Of a DNA stretch of 49,938 bases, positions 25,218 to 33,641 are shown piece by piece. The stretch comes from Aliidiomarina sanyensis (GTDB lineage Bacteria > Pseudomonadota > Gammaproteobacteria > Enterobacterales > Alteromonadaceae). The stretch covers positions 1 to 49,938 of the forward strand of contig NZ_PIPM01000014.1 in the NCBI RefSeq assembly GCF_003987175.1. Reading direction: 5' to 3'. Each line of letters begins with the position of its first letter. The first letter of the stretch is position 1. The notes under the pieces were generated by a model. It searched no databases. It saw only the letters and a program-made list of their open reading frames with translations, and was not told the origin of the DNA. Both the position numbers and the translations under genes were made by a program.

Positions 25218-26131
25218 GCTCGGCTGGCCTCCAGGGTCAATAAAAGTTCGCGAACAATTTTTGCCGCGAACACATCAGAATTTCCGGTTGGATCGATTTG
25301 AGGAGAAAGCTCCACCACATCGCACCCAACAAAGTTACGTTGGCGTAGAAGTTTGACCAAGCTCACAAAGGAGTGGAAGTCTTCACCACCCGGCTCGGGC
25401 GTCCCTGTTCCCGGCAGGAAAGAGGGGTCAAAATAATCTAAGTCGAGCGTGAGATAGATAGGGCGGTCTGCCGGAATTGCCGCGACGCTCTCTAGAAAAT
25501 CTTTGCGCGAGGTTCGCACGGTCCCATGCTCGCGCATGTATTGATATTCTTCGCGCGTTCCTGAGCGAATGCCGTACTGGATCAATTGGTGGTCAGGACC
25601 AAAGTGGTCAAGCGCTCGGCGTATAATGGAGGCGTGAGAATAATGATAGCCAGTAAAGCCATCGCGCAAATCCGCATGGGCATCAAGATGCAACAGAACC
25701 AGATCAGGGTACTGCTTCAAGTACTTCACAATGGGCGCGTAGCTGATGGAGTGTTCCCCACCGAGCGTGACCACCTTGATCCCTTCGGCTGCGAAATCAA
25801 TCGGATCGAAAATCCGATTAAAGTCTTCTGTCGCATGGCGCCACTGAGATTCAACATCTGTGCTATCGCCGAGTTGGAGATTTCCTAAATCGTAAAACAC
25901 ATGATCTTCCAGATCCGCATCCAAATAAGGTGAATACGACTCAATATCTTCCGAAATAGATCGAAGGCCATCGGGCCCATAACGGGTTCCTTTGCGGAAA
26001 CACGCTGTGCCGTCAAAACCAAAGCCTATCAGGTAGGTTTGATTCGATTGAATGTCTGTTGCGAGATCGGCCCCGAAGTAGGCGCGAACTGGCTCGTCTA
26101 ACGTAACTGGAACAGGAAATGTATTAGCCAA
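25214..26131 (-). CDS. speB: Agmatinase
   Basis: Agmatinase hydrolyses agmatine to putrescine and urea using two Mn2+ ions. The 305-residue product is a ureohydrolase with all metal motifs: GGEH with H127, D150-A-H152-A-D154, and the D230-L-D232-Y-F-D235-P block. The position directly before speA favours agmatinase over arginase or formiminoglutamase. The start is TTG at 26131 with GAAGG about 10 bases upstream; no in-frame ATG precedes the conserved region. It overlaps speA by 4 bases and follows pfkA after a terminator-like hairpin. Confidence 0.92.
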   Translation of the reverse strand: MANTFPVPVTLDEPVRAYFGADLATDIQSNQTYLIGFGFDGTACFRKGTRYGPDGLRSISEDIESYSPYLDADLEDHVFYDLGNLQLGDSTDVESQWRHATEDFNRIFDPIDFAAEGIKVVTLGGEHSISYAPIVKYLKQYPDLVLLHLDAHADLRDGFTGYHYSHASIIRRALDHFGPDHQLIQYGIRSGTREEYQYMREHGTVRTSRKDFLESVAAIPADRPIYLTLDLDYFDPSFLPGTGTPEPGGEDFHSFVSLVKLLRQRNFVGCDVVELSPQIDPTGNSDVFAAKIVRELLLTLEASRA

Positions 26132-26163
26132 TGTGCAATTACCTTCTCTCGTGTCTCAGTGTG

Positions 26164-26206
26164 CAAAAAAGGGCCGCTATTATGCGGTTTCAGCGCCCTT
26201 TTTTGA
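26164..26206 (-). terminator. Terminator overlapping the pfkA 3' end
   Basis: On the minus strand an A6-GGGCGCT arm pairs with AGCGGCCC-T6 (one bulged base), with the pfkA stop codon in the loop. The symmetry of A and T runs would allow function in both directions. Confidence 0.7.
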
Positions 26207-27193
26207 AGTGAAATTTACGCCTTGCAGACCTAATTGTAGATCAACCAGACGTGGGTCTAACGGCTTATCCCGTTTGAACGTCAAGGCAAGGGGAACTTCG
26301 ACTACGTGTTCTTGTTCCTTGCCGATCATAATTTCCGACTTCCCATCTAACAGCGCGAGGACTCCAGCGTGCCCCAGTTGCATGGCAAGAATACGATCTT
26401 GTGCATTTGGGCGCCCACCTCGTTGTATATGCCCTAGGGGACATGGATGGCAGGTGACGCCAGTCGCTTTTGAGAGGCTTTTGGCCAATTCAGCAACGCC
26501 ACCGGGCCACAAGTTCTCAGAAACAACCACGACATAGCTGCTGTCGGGAAACGACGCACGTGCTCTTAAAATATTATCTGCGATTTCAGCAATTTTGGGT
26601 TGCGGCTCCAATTCGGGTAAAAGCATCGATTCGGCGGAACTCGCGATTGCTGCATGTAAACCGATAAAACCTGCGTGGCGACCCATCACTTCAATCAAAA
26701 AGACTCGAGCCATGGCTTCGGCCGTTTCACGAACTCGGTCGATGGCTTCCATCGCAGTATCGACCGCGGTTGCAAAACCTATTGTGGTGTCTGTTCCCGC
26801 CAAATCATTATCGATCGTACCGGGAACGCCGATCACTTGGCCGCTCCAATACTTTGCCAAGTGATGCGCCCCTTGAAACGAGCCATCACCGCCAATCACA
26901 ATTAAGGCATCAATCTGATGCTTGTCTAAAACGGCTGCTGCGCGCTGTGCACTCTCGACTTCACGAAACTCAGGATAACGAGAGCTCTTCAGAAAGGTTC
27001 CGCCCCGTTGGCTGACCAAACGCATATCATCTGGATGCAGGGGTTGATTGAGATCATCAACGATGCCCCGAAAGCCGTGACGAAATCCGATCACTTGAAT
27101 ATCATGCTGCCACGCGGTAATGACAATCGCCCGTACACAGGCATTCATTCCGGGCGCATCACCACCGCTTGTGATCACAGCGATTTTCTTCAT
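26180..27193 (-). CDS. pfkA: ATP-dependent 6-phosphofructokinase
   Basis: PfkA phosphorylates fructose 6-phosphate with ATP, the committed step of glycolysis. The 337-residue protein shows the N-terminal TSGGDAPGMNA, the IGGDGSFQGA loop (GGDGS marks the ATP type rather than the PPi type), catalytic PGTIDND, MGRHAGF and HIQRGG. It is slightly longer than E. coli PfkA (320). AAAGGAAG lies before the ATG. It precedes speB on the same strand but a terminator separates them, so co-transcription would need read-through. Confidence 0.95.
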   Translation of the reverse strand: MKKIAVITSGGDAPGMNACVRAIVITAWQHDIQVIGFRHGFRGIVDDLNQPLHPDDMRLVSQRGGTFLKSSRYPEFREVESAQRAAAVLDKHQIDALIVIGGDGSFQGAHHLAKYWSGQVIGVPGTIDNDLAGTDTTIGFATAVDTAMEAIDRVRETAEAMARVFLIEVMGRHAGFIGLHAAIASSAESMLLPELEPQPKIAEIADNILRARASFPDSSYVVVVSENLWPGGVAELAKSLSKATGVTCHPCPLGHIQRGGRPNAQDRILAMQLGHAGVLALLDGKSEIMIGKEQEHVVEVPLALTFKRDKPLDPRLVDLQLGLQGVNFTSKKGAETA

Positions 27194-27346
27194 TCATTCT
27201 TCCTTTCTTCTGAGCGCAAATGTTTCGCGTTAGTATACAACCAAATAGCCTTACAGCTTAACGGCTAATCGAACGCTGACCAAGTCTGATTTTCGCGATA
27301 GACTGCAAAGCAGGCGTATCATCATTTCATCACAGAGGGGATTTTC

Positions 27347-28414
27347 ATGGTTCGGGTGCAGCACGCGCAATTGATGTCATTCGTTTCGCAATGTTTGCGG
27401 ACTGCAGGAGCCGCGGATTCAATTGCCGAGGCGATGGCCACCTCGCTCGTTGAAGGGGATCTACTGGGTTTTCGAACCCATGGCGTTCGGCGGCTGCCCT
27501 ATAACGTGAAGCAACTGCAGTCGCGGGCCATGAAAGGCCAAGGGGAGGTGCAAGTGTTGCGCCGCCGCTCCGCGATCGAAACGTGGGATGCAGAAGGACT
27601 TTCCGGACTTTATGTGGCCCCAAAAGCCGTGCGCACAGCCATTCGCATGGCGCGCGCTGCGGGAACGGGAACCGTGATCGTCAAACGCTGTGAACATGTT
27701 GCGAGTCTTGCGGCTTATTTACAGGCCGCGACCGATGCAGGCATGGTCATCTCGATGATTGCTGCGACCCCAGCTCAATCGAGTGTGGCGCCATTTGGTG
27801 GTGTGCAACGCGTATTTTCCCCGAATCCCTATGGCTTTGCCGCACCGACGAGTGGCGAACCGCTGGTGTTGGATATGAGCTTCTCAATTACAGCCGCGGG
27901 AAAAGTTCGTCAGGCTTACGATCGCAAAGAGCAGCTGCCATGGCCAGCAATCATCGCCAAAAACGGTGAGGCCACTGCCGATCCTGCGGAGTACATTGAG
28001 CGCGACGGCGCCATTCTCCCTTTAGGAGGAACGGACCTCGGTTATAAAGGGTACGGCTTGTGCCTAATGAGTGAAATTCTGACCCTTGGCCTGTCAAACT
28101 ATGGGCGTTTGCAAGGCGCGTTTGATGGCGAGATGAATACTTTATATGTGCATGTTGCGGATCCCGAAGCGTTTGGAACTCGCCAGGATTTTCTTACCGT
28201 GACGGATGATCTGTTGCGCCGCTGCCGAGAATCCGCGCCGGCCATTCCGAAGGCGGCAGTGCGAATCCCGGGAGAGCGGGCCTTGGAACTAAAACGCACG
28301 CAACTGCGCGAAGGCGTGCTCCTTGATGAGTTGACCTGGCCTCGTCTTCAGCATTTGGCACAAAAACTTAATGTGCCGTTGCCCGCAGCAACTCTGGTGG
28401 AGCTCACCGACTAA
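27347..28414 (+). CDS. Ldh2/malate-type NAD(P)H-dependent dehydrogenase
   Basis: The 355-residue protein belongs to the family of YiaK, AllD, ComC and MdhII enzymes that reduce 2-oxo acids or oxidise 2-hydroxy acids with NAD(P). Seen: GFRTHGVRRLPYNVKQL near the start, a candidate catalytic His in KRCEHVASLAAYLQ, the nucleotide-site block FSPNPYGFAAPT, and GYKGYGLCLMSEIL. These enzymes are unrelated to classical lactate dehydrogenase. Possible substrates include L-malate, L-sulfolactate, ureidoglycolate or delta-1-piperideine/pyrroline carboxylate; sequence alone does not decide. It is convergent with the cyanophycinase-like gene, the stops 13 bases apart, so a role in using products of that locus is possible but unproven. 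Confidence 0.82.
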   Translation: MVRVQHAQLMSFVSQCLRTAGAADSIAEAMATSLVEGDLLGFRTHGVRRLPYNVKQLQSRAMKGQGEVQVLRRRSAIETWDAEGLSGLYVAPKAVRTAIRMARAAGTGTVIVKRCEHVASLAAYLQAATDAGMVISMIAATPAQSSVAPFGGVQRVFSPNPYGFAAPTSGEPLVLDMSFSITAAGKVRQAYDRKEQLPWPAIIAKNGEATADPAEYIERDGAILPLGGTDLGYKGYGLCLMSEILTLGLSNYGRLQGAFDGEMNTLYVHVADPEAFGTRQDFLTVTDDLLRRCRESAPAIPKAAVRIPGERALELKRTQLREGVLLDELTWPRLQHLAQKLNVPLPAATLVELTD

Positions 28415-28427
28415 ACCGATGCATGCT

Positions 28428-30218
28428 TTAGGGCGTCTGAGGTGCAATGAGCAGAAGCCCATGCACCCATTCACACCCACCGTCGATGTGGGCAAGGGAT
28501 GTGAGTGCATCGGCGTTCAGTTGCAGGACGAACCCTTCATGCTGGCCAGAGAATAAAGTCGTAGAGCCACCTGTGCATTGATTGAGCGCTCCGAGCAAAG
28601 TGCGGTCCCGCAACAATTCACCGCGACCAGGTGTTGCAAACGCCGTGTCGGGATGCGCAGCCGGACTGAAATGGACCGATGCGAGCGCTCCATTTTCTGC
28701 GAAACGACCCGACGATCCATGGCGTAAATAACTTTTGCGTGCATGAAATCCCTCAGCCTCAGCAGCCGCCTGCTCAAGCAAAACAACGCCATGCGCCCCT
28801 TGTACTTGGAAATCACCGCTGCGGGTATCGACTAACAGTGCGGTGGTTTCATCAACTCCTACTGCCATCGGTGTGCCAGTGGATGCTTGCAATACCGTAA
28901 ACCGGCCATGCCGTCCGCGCTCTGAAAAATGGGTATCAAGCAGCCCGAATGGAAACAACCCGATACCGCCTTCTGCCCGGTACGTCAGGCTATCCGCATT
29001 TTGAGCTGGGGCGCAGGTGTCGTTGCGTTCACAATCAAATGGAGGAGGGCCGGGCATGGCGACCGCACCTTCTTTCAGCGCTTGGAGACTGGTTCCGTTG
29101 GTAATCATTGGGGCTTCGGTCATCACGGCGGTTCCCGCACTGGTTCCGCCGGCGATAAAGGTTCCTGCGTGCACCCGCCGCTGAATCTCGCGCAGCCAGG
29201 GAAACGGAGTTCCATCGGTGTGAATAAATGCTTGGCGCGTCAGACTTTGATCCCCACCGTTTATGAACATACCTTGAGCTGATTCGATGAGAGCGAGCAG
29301 GGTATCCGGATCCTTGCAAACCTGTTGTTGCTGTTCTGCTAACCACGGATAAACGCGGGCGCGCTCATGGGTTCCTTGAACTTGAGCACGGACCTCGTCA
29401 AGTTGCTCACATGCTCGAGTGCGCGCGTCGGAATCATCGAATGATGCATTTGAGAGTACTGCACCGAGCGCAGCGTCGATCGGGAGCCACTGTGCATCAA
29501 TGCCAAATGCACGAAAAGTATTGAGATAAAAGTCGACAGCATCAAAGGAATCCATCCCTGAAGCGGTTACGACAAGTACGCGAGCCTCCTGGTCCTGCCG
29601 TTCCGCAATGGCTTGAATGCGCCGTGCGAAGGTTTCAAACAGGGCAGCGCCTTCAGGCTGGACGCTTAATTCTGGCCGACTGATTTCGGCTTGTTCAGGT
29701 GCCTCAGCCTTTTGAAGGATGTCGCGAACCAAGCGCCACTGCGCGTTATCGAGCTCGCGCCAGAGGTTTGGGTAGCCATTTCGTAGACGCCCGCTTAATT
29801 CTGAGAGCTCCAAGTGCGTTCCATTTGAGCGTGCGGTTGCCCGTAAAGCACGCATCAGTTGTCGTTGTAGTTCGTTATGCTGTGACCACGATTCATGTGC
29901 CGCAAGTCGTTCGAGATTCTCTGTCGTTAAAGCGACATAGGTTGTAGTTCGCATCGTCGCGGGATCAATCCAATGGGTATTTTCACAACGCCGGGGAGAC
30001 ATGCTTGAACAGGTGTTCATGGAACCGCCGACCAGCATCAAGTTCCACTCGAATGATGGTTCAGTTGCAGTGGTTTCATTCGATTCGTTCGTGGCAAAAA
30101 GGGTCGGCGAAAAAGCCAGAAGAGACACCGTTAAACTGTATTGAAGGGTGTTTTTCGTGGTTGATAAAATGCGCTTAAATGTGGCGATTGGCTTTAATTG
30201 TGTCACGAAAAACCTCAT
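28428..30218 (-). CDS. Secreted cyanophycinase-like S51 peptidase
   Basis: Cyanophycinases cut the Asp-Arg polymer cyanophycin to beta-Asp-Arg dipeptides. The core motifs are present: GMFINGGDQSLTRQAF near 320, the nucleophile elbow GGTSAG with S360, DTHFSERGRHGRF with H430, and GVDETTALLV with E457. ATG 30218 is chosen; it gives 596 residues with a signal peptide ending near residue 42, whereas the longer ORF starts with TTG. Canonical enzymes are about 270-400 residues. Here about 140 mostly helical residues (70-210) are inserted after the first strand, and there are about 120 extra residues at the C-terminus. It is divergent from a TonB receptor. A related isoaspartyl-exopeptidase activity is the alternative. 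Confidence 0.88.
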   Translation of the reverse strand: MRFFVTQLKPIATFKRILSTTKNTLQYSLTVSLLAFSPTLFATNESNETTATEPSFEWNLMLVGGSMNTCSSMSPRRCENTHWIDPATMRTTTYVALTTENLERLAAHESWSQHNELQRQLMRALRATARSNGTHLELSELSGRLRNGYPNLWRELDNAQWRLVRDILQKAEAPEQAEISRPELSVQPEGAALFETFARRIQAIAERQDQEARVLVVTASGMDSFDAVDFYLNTFRAFGIDAQWLPIDAALGAVLSNASFDDSDARTRACEQLDEVRAQVQGTHERARVYPWLAEQQQQVCKDPDTLLALIESAQGMFINGGDQSLTRQAFIHTDGTPFPWLREIQRRVHAGTFIAGGTSAGTAVMTEAPMITNGTSLQALKEGAVAMPGPPPFDCERNDTCAPAQNADSLTYRAEGGIGLFPFGLLDTHFSERGRHGRFTVLQASTGTPMAVGVDETTALLVDTRSGDFQVQGAHGVVLLEQAAAEAEGFHARKSYLRHGSSGRFAENGALASVHFSPAAHPDTAFATPGRGELLRDRTLLGALNQCTGGSTTLFSGQHEGFVLQLNADALTSLAHIDGGCEWVHGLLLIAPQTP

Positions 30219-30400
30219 CTTTCTGATTTTTATAAGAAGGCGGAAAGTGGGTAAAAAAGGACCCAAGCCCGAAGCAGATGTAATGCAAATATCAGATTGC
30301 CTGACGTTTGACAGCGTGTAAAACTAATGCTAAATCATCTGTGAAGTCAATGTTACGAGTTCATTTTCCTTGCGGCATTGATTGTGAAATAATTGTCCGA

Positions 30401-30419
30401 TGTCGTGTCACACGGCATG
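30401..30419. promoter_or_regulatory. Operator-like inverted repeat
   Basis: ATGTCGTGT-C-ACACGGCAT is a 9-bp inverted repeat with one mismatch and a single-base centre, mid-way between two divergent genes. This is the size and position expected for a dimeric repressor or activator site. Confidence 0.45.
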
Positions 30420-30560
30420 GAATTTTAAGCCAATTTATCTGCGCAATTTTTAGGAGATAGCGAAAGCTTTTCACGCATTTATGTTGAAAAAAGCCCCTCG
30501 TTTATCAGCCTATCACTATCAGAGTTTTTACCTCTCCGAGTGGTGGGACGAATAGGAACT

Positions 30561-30580
30561 CAACTGACCACAGTCAGTTG
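30561..30580 (+). repeat. Perfect hairpin in the receptor leader
   Basis: CAACTGAC-CACA-GTCAGTTG, an 8-bp perfect stem with a 4-base loop and no T run, so not a terminator. Two further perfect hairpins follow within 95 bases (TCGTGC/GCACGA at 30601-30620 and CCGC/GCGG at 30663-30673). Confidence 0.6.
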
Positions 30581-30768
30581 CGGTGGCCTATGTCCGTCGC
30601 TCGTGCACTTTCCCGCACGAACCTAACTTTATTGAAAATTTTTGCTGCCTTGCACCCCAGATCCGCCTAGCGGTTCGGGTGTGGGCTTCAAGCAAAGGCC
30701 TCCGATCTGAGCGTTCTCACGTCTCGATTCGGAGCTTTATACCTATAAAAAAATATTTGGGGTTAGCT

Positions 30769-33543
30769 ATGAACTACGGAAGCTTACGGAATCCTATTCT
30801 CGGTATGTCGCTCTCAGCACTCGCACTCTCCATGGGGGCTGCGCTGGCGCAAGATGAAGATGTAACCGAAGAAGAAACAACAACGACTACTCAACGGGTT
30901 GAGCGCATTCAAGTGACCGGATCACAGATCCGAGGGGTGGATCTTGAGGGTGCGCAACCACTCATCAGTATCAGCGCAGAAGACATTCGCAATTCATCGG
31001 CCACGACGGTTTCCGAGTTACTCCGTGAAGTCGGGCAAACACGCGGTGGTGAGGGCAGTTTCTCAACATTTTCAAGTGGTGCGCTGCAGGGCGATTCACC
31101 GGTTGGCCAAGCTGCCGCTTCGCTGCGGGGACTGGGCGCATCGTCAACACTGACCTTGATCAACGGACGGCGGGTGAGTGCGAGCTCGTTTGCCAACAAC
31201 TTCGAAAACTTTGTCGATATCAACTCAATTCCACTTTCTGCCATTGAGCGTATCGATATTCTGGCCACTGGCGCTTCAGCGACTTACGGTGCAGATGCGA
31301 TTGCCGGGGTCATCAACTACGTCCTGCGTCGAGACTTTGAGGGCACGGAACTGAATGTGAGTTACGGGAACTCCGAAGCAAGTTCGAACGATGGAAAAAC
31401 CAGTGTGAACTTGATCAGTGGCCGCAACTTCGGCAACACCAACGTGACTGCATTTTTTGATTATTATGATCGTAAGCCGCTATTTGACCGAGACCGCGAG
31501 CGCACGGCGCAAAGCTTCTTCCCAAGTCAGCAGGGGACCTTCCCAAGCTGGAATACTCGTTTTTTTGATGATGATGATTACGTTGAGGCTGGATGTCCCG
31601 AGAATTTAAGTAAAGTTGGCTCATTTGGTGAGTATTGTGAATACAACCAAAACGCCTTCCTCCCCACGTACACGGCGCTTGAGACTATGGGTGCTGGTTT
31701 GATGGTGACGCATGAATTTGATCAAGTGACTTGGTTCAACGAGTTTATGTTCACCCGTTCTGAAGCAACGAGCAACTCAACGGGCGCACCTTGGTCAGGC
31801 TATGATGTAGCCTTTGATCATCCAAACATGCCAGACGAGCTGCGTGATCGATTCCTCGATTTATGGGATTCCATTGGTGAAGCACCGCTCGATGAAATTC
31901 GTGGTTGGGGCCGCTTCCCAGATGGTCGCACCATTACCAACACGACTGACAGCATGCGTTTTGTATCAGGCCTCGAGGGAAGTTGGGGGAACTGGTTCTG
32001 GGAGTCTGCCGCCAGCTACTCGGAGTCGCGCTCTGAGCAACAAGCAGTTGCCGGTATTTTCAATCGGGAACGTTTTGAGGCCTCGTTGTTTGGTGAGCTC
32101 TGTGCTGATGGCAGCACAAATTGTGCACCGGGAGATGGTGGACTTTGGTATAACCCGTTTGGTGGCCAAGCAAATAATTCACAGCAAGTACTCGATTTAT
32201 TGCAAGAACAGCTTCCGCGCAATGGGGTGTCTAAACTGTACTCCATTGATTTCCGGACCTCCGGTGACCTGACTGAACTGCGCCATGGTGCTTTGTCAGC
32301 TGCATTTGGTGTCGAGGCGCGGCGCGAAGAAGTCAGTGATCGTCCTGATCCACTGGCCCGCGGAACCTTTGAGAACAACTACACGCCGGGCGTGATTGGC
32401 TTCGGTTCAACGGGTGCTTCGGCGAGTCGGAATCAATGGGCTGCATTTGCAGAGCTCTTTATTCCAATTACCGAAACGCTTGATGCGCAAGTTGCTGGAC
32501 GTTATGACCATTACAACGACTTTGGTGGTGAGTTTAATCCGAAAGTGGGTCTTCGCTGGGCTCCAACCGACGAATGGGTATTCCGTGGTTCATGGGCACA
32601 GAGTTTCCGCGCTCCGTCACTGAGTCAAGTGGGTGCTGAGATTACGCTAAGCTCCTTTAACCTCGATTGTAAGCCAGAGTTTCGTGGCAACTACTGTGGT
32701 GAAACACAGGTTGAGCGCAATATTCTGACAAAGGTTTTCGGTAATGAAGATCTGGAAGCGGAAGACTCAGAGTCACTGAGTTTTGGATTTGCATTCAGCC
32801 CCAATCGTGACATTACGTTGACTTTCGATTATTGGCAGTTTGAGCACAATAATATTGTGGGTGTTGACGGGGAGTTTCTCCTCCAACGTAGCTTGTCGGA
32901 TCCGAGCTTACGTTTCTGTGGCGAGCTTCCAGCGACCGTGAGCCAAGGTGTTGGTTTTGAAGAATGTGACGAAAACGGTGTCGGGATTGTCACCAGCCGA
33001 TTAGCGGGTGATGTTCACTTACAACTGGAGAACTTGGGGACCCAGAAGACCCGAGGTATTGATCTGACCTACACCCATCATTTTGATATTGATGGCGTTG
33101 CTCGTTTCACCTGGTTGACCGATGTGACCCATCTGTTAGAGTTTGAGCGTCAGTTGTCACAGAACGCAGAACCTGAGCGTCTTGAAGGGACCTTCCGCTA
33201 CCCGCAAACCATCCTCACCAATACGTTACGCTGGAGCCGTGATGCATGGTTTGGAAATGTCCGAGTGCAGTACACCAGCAGCTACGATGATGATATTGAA
33301 GGGTTCCGCCAAGCGGACTTGGATCGATTGGGCATTAGTGCAAACCGCAAAGTTCCAAGTTGGACCAAAGTGAACACAACGGTAGGCTATGAGTTCTCAG
33401 AGAACCTGATCGTTCGCTTTAATATTGAGAACTTGTTCGATCGTCAAGCACCGTATGCCTATGGCACCAGTGCGAATGTGGATCACTTCAACCATGACAC
33501 CATGGGTCGTTTCTACCGCCTCAGTGCCATGTATCGCTTCTAA
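30769..33543 (+). CDS. TonB-dependent outer-membrane receptor
   Basis: The 924-residue protein has a signal peptide ending at ALAQDED, a plug domain (about 45-180; VERIQVTGSQIRG, LRGLGASSTLTLINGRR, YGADAIAGVINYVLRR) and a 22-stranded beta-barrel ending in an aromatic residue (MYRF). The start at 30769 gives a proper signal sequence; the longer reading adds 62 residues without one. The plug style is common in Alteromonadales and Xanthomonas receptors for peptides, sugars and other large nutrients rather than siderophores. It faces the secreted cyanophycinase-like gene and precedes a permease and beta-aspartyl peptidase, so it likely imports beta-aspartyl peptides or polymer fragments. The ligand is inferred only from context. 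Confidence 0.92.
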   Translation: MNYGSLRNPILGMSLSALALSMGAALAQDEDVTEEETTTTTQRVERIQVTGSQIRGVDLEGAQPLISISAEDIRNSSATTVSELLREVGQTRGGEGSFSTFSSGALQGDSPVGQAAASLRGLGASSTLTLINGRRVSASSFANNFENFVDINSIPLSAIERIDILATGASATYGADAIAGVINYVLRRDFEGTELNVSYGNSEASSNDGKTSVNLISGRNFGNTNVTAFFDYYDRKPLFDRDRERTAQSFFPSQQGTFPSWNTRFFDDDDYVEAGCPENLSKVGSFGEYCEYNQNAFLPTYTALETMGAGLMVTHEFDQVTWFNEFMFTRSEATSNSTGAPWSGYDVAFDHPNMPDELRDRFLDLWDSIGEAPLDEIRGWGRFPDGRTITNTTDSMRFVSGLEGSWGNWFWESAASYSESRSEQQAVAGIFNRERFEASLFGELCADGSTNCAPGDGGLWYNPFGGQANNSQQVLDLLQEQLPRNGVSKLYSIDFRTSGDLTELRHGALSAAFGVEARREEVSDRPDPLARGTFENNYTPGVIGFGSTGASASRNQWAAFAELFIPITETLDAQVAGRYDHYNDFGGEFNPKVGLRWAPTDEWVFRGSWAQSFRAPSLSQVGAEITLSSFNLDCKPEFRGNYCGETQVERNILTKVFGNEDLEAEDSESLSFGFAFSPNRDITLTFDYWQFEHNNIVGVDGEFLLQRSLSDPSLRFCGELPATVSQGVGFEECDENGVGIVTSRLAGDVHLQLENLGTQKTRGIDLTYTHHFDIDGVARFTWLTDVTHLLEFERQLSQNAEPERLEGTFRYPQTILTNTLRWSRDAWFGNVRVQYTSSYDDDIEGFRQADLDRLGISANRKVPSWTKVNTTVGYEFSENLIVRFNIENLFDRQAPYAYGTSANVDHFNHDTMGRFYRLSAMYRF

Positions 33544-33556
33544 TCGCATGAAGCGT

Positions 33557-33618
33557 GACCTATAAGAAACGATAGGTCTTTGCCAATGCTCACTCTCAAG
33601 TGGGGTGAGCATTGGTTT
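33557..33618 (+). terminator. Tandem hairpins after the TonB receptor
   Basis: GACCTAT/ATAGGTC (33557-33578) is followed by CCAATGCTCAC/GTGAGCATTGG (33583-33615), an 11-bp stem with a TTTC tail. The weak T run may let transcription continue into the permease gene 24 bases on, giving lower expression of the distal genes. Confidence 0.6.
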
Positions 33619-33641
33619 CATTTGCACCAAGAGAGTGATTC

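Larger units (their letters stand above)
30219..30768. other. Divergent control region of the peptide locus
   Basis: 550 bases without a gene between the cyanophycinase-like gene and the TonB receptor. On the plus strand a perfect TTGACA (30308-30313) with a poor -10 17 bases on would give a leader of about 425 bases. A near-perfect repeat ATGTCGTGT-C-ACACGGCAT lies at 30401-30419. Three perfect hairpins follow: 30561-30580, 30601-30620 and 30663-30673. The receptor ribosome site (GGGG at 30759-30762) is near the end. Confidence 0.55.

Noticed and set aside
26180..27193. PPi-dependent phosphofructokinase
   Set aside because: GGDGS and PGTIDND are of the ATP-dependent type.
28428..30266. Longer cyanophycinase-like start at TTG 30266
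   Set aside because: The extra 16 residues add nothing to the signal peptide and the ATG at 30218 is a better start.
30583..30768. 62-residue N-terminal extension of the TonB receptor
   Set aside because: It would bury the signal peptide and overlaps the leader hairpins; the 30769 start has the signal sequence and a ribosome site.
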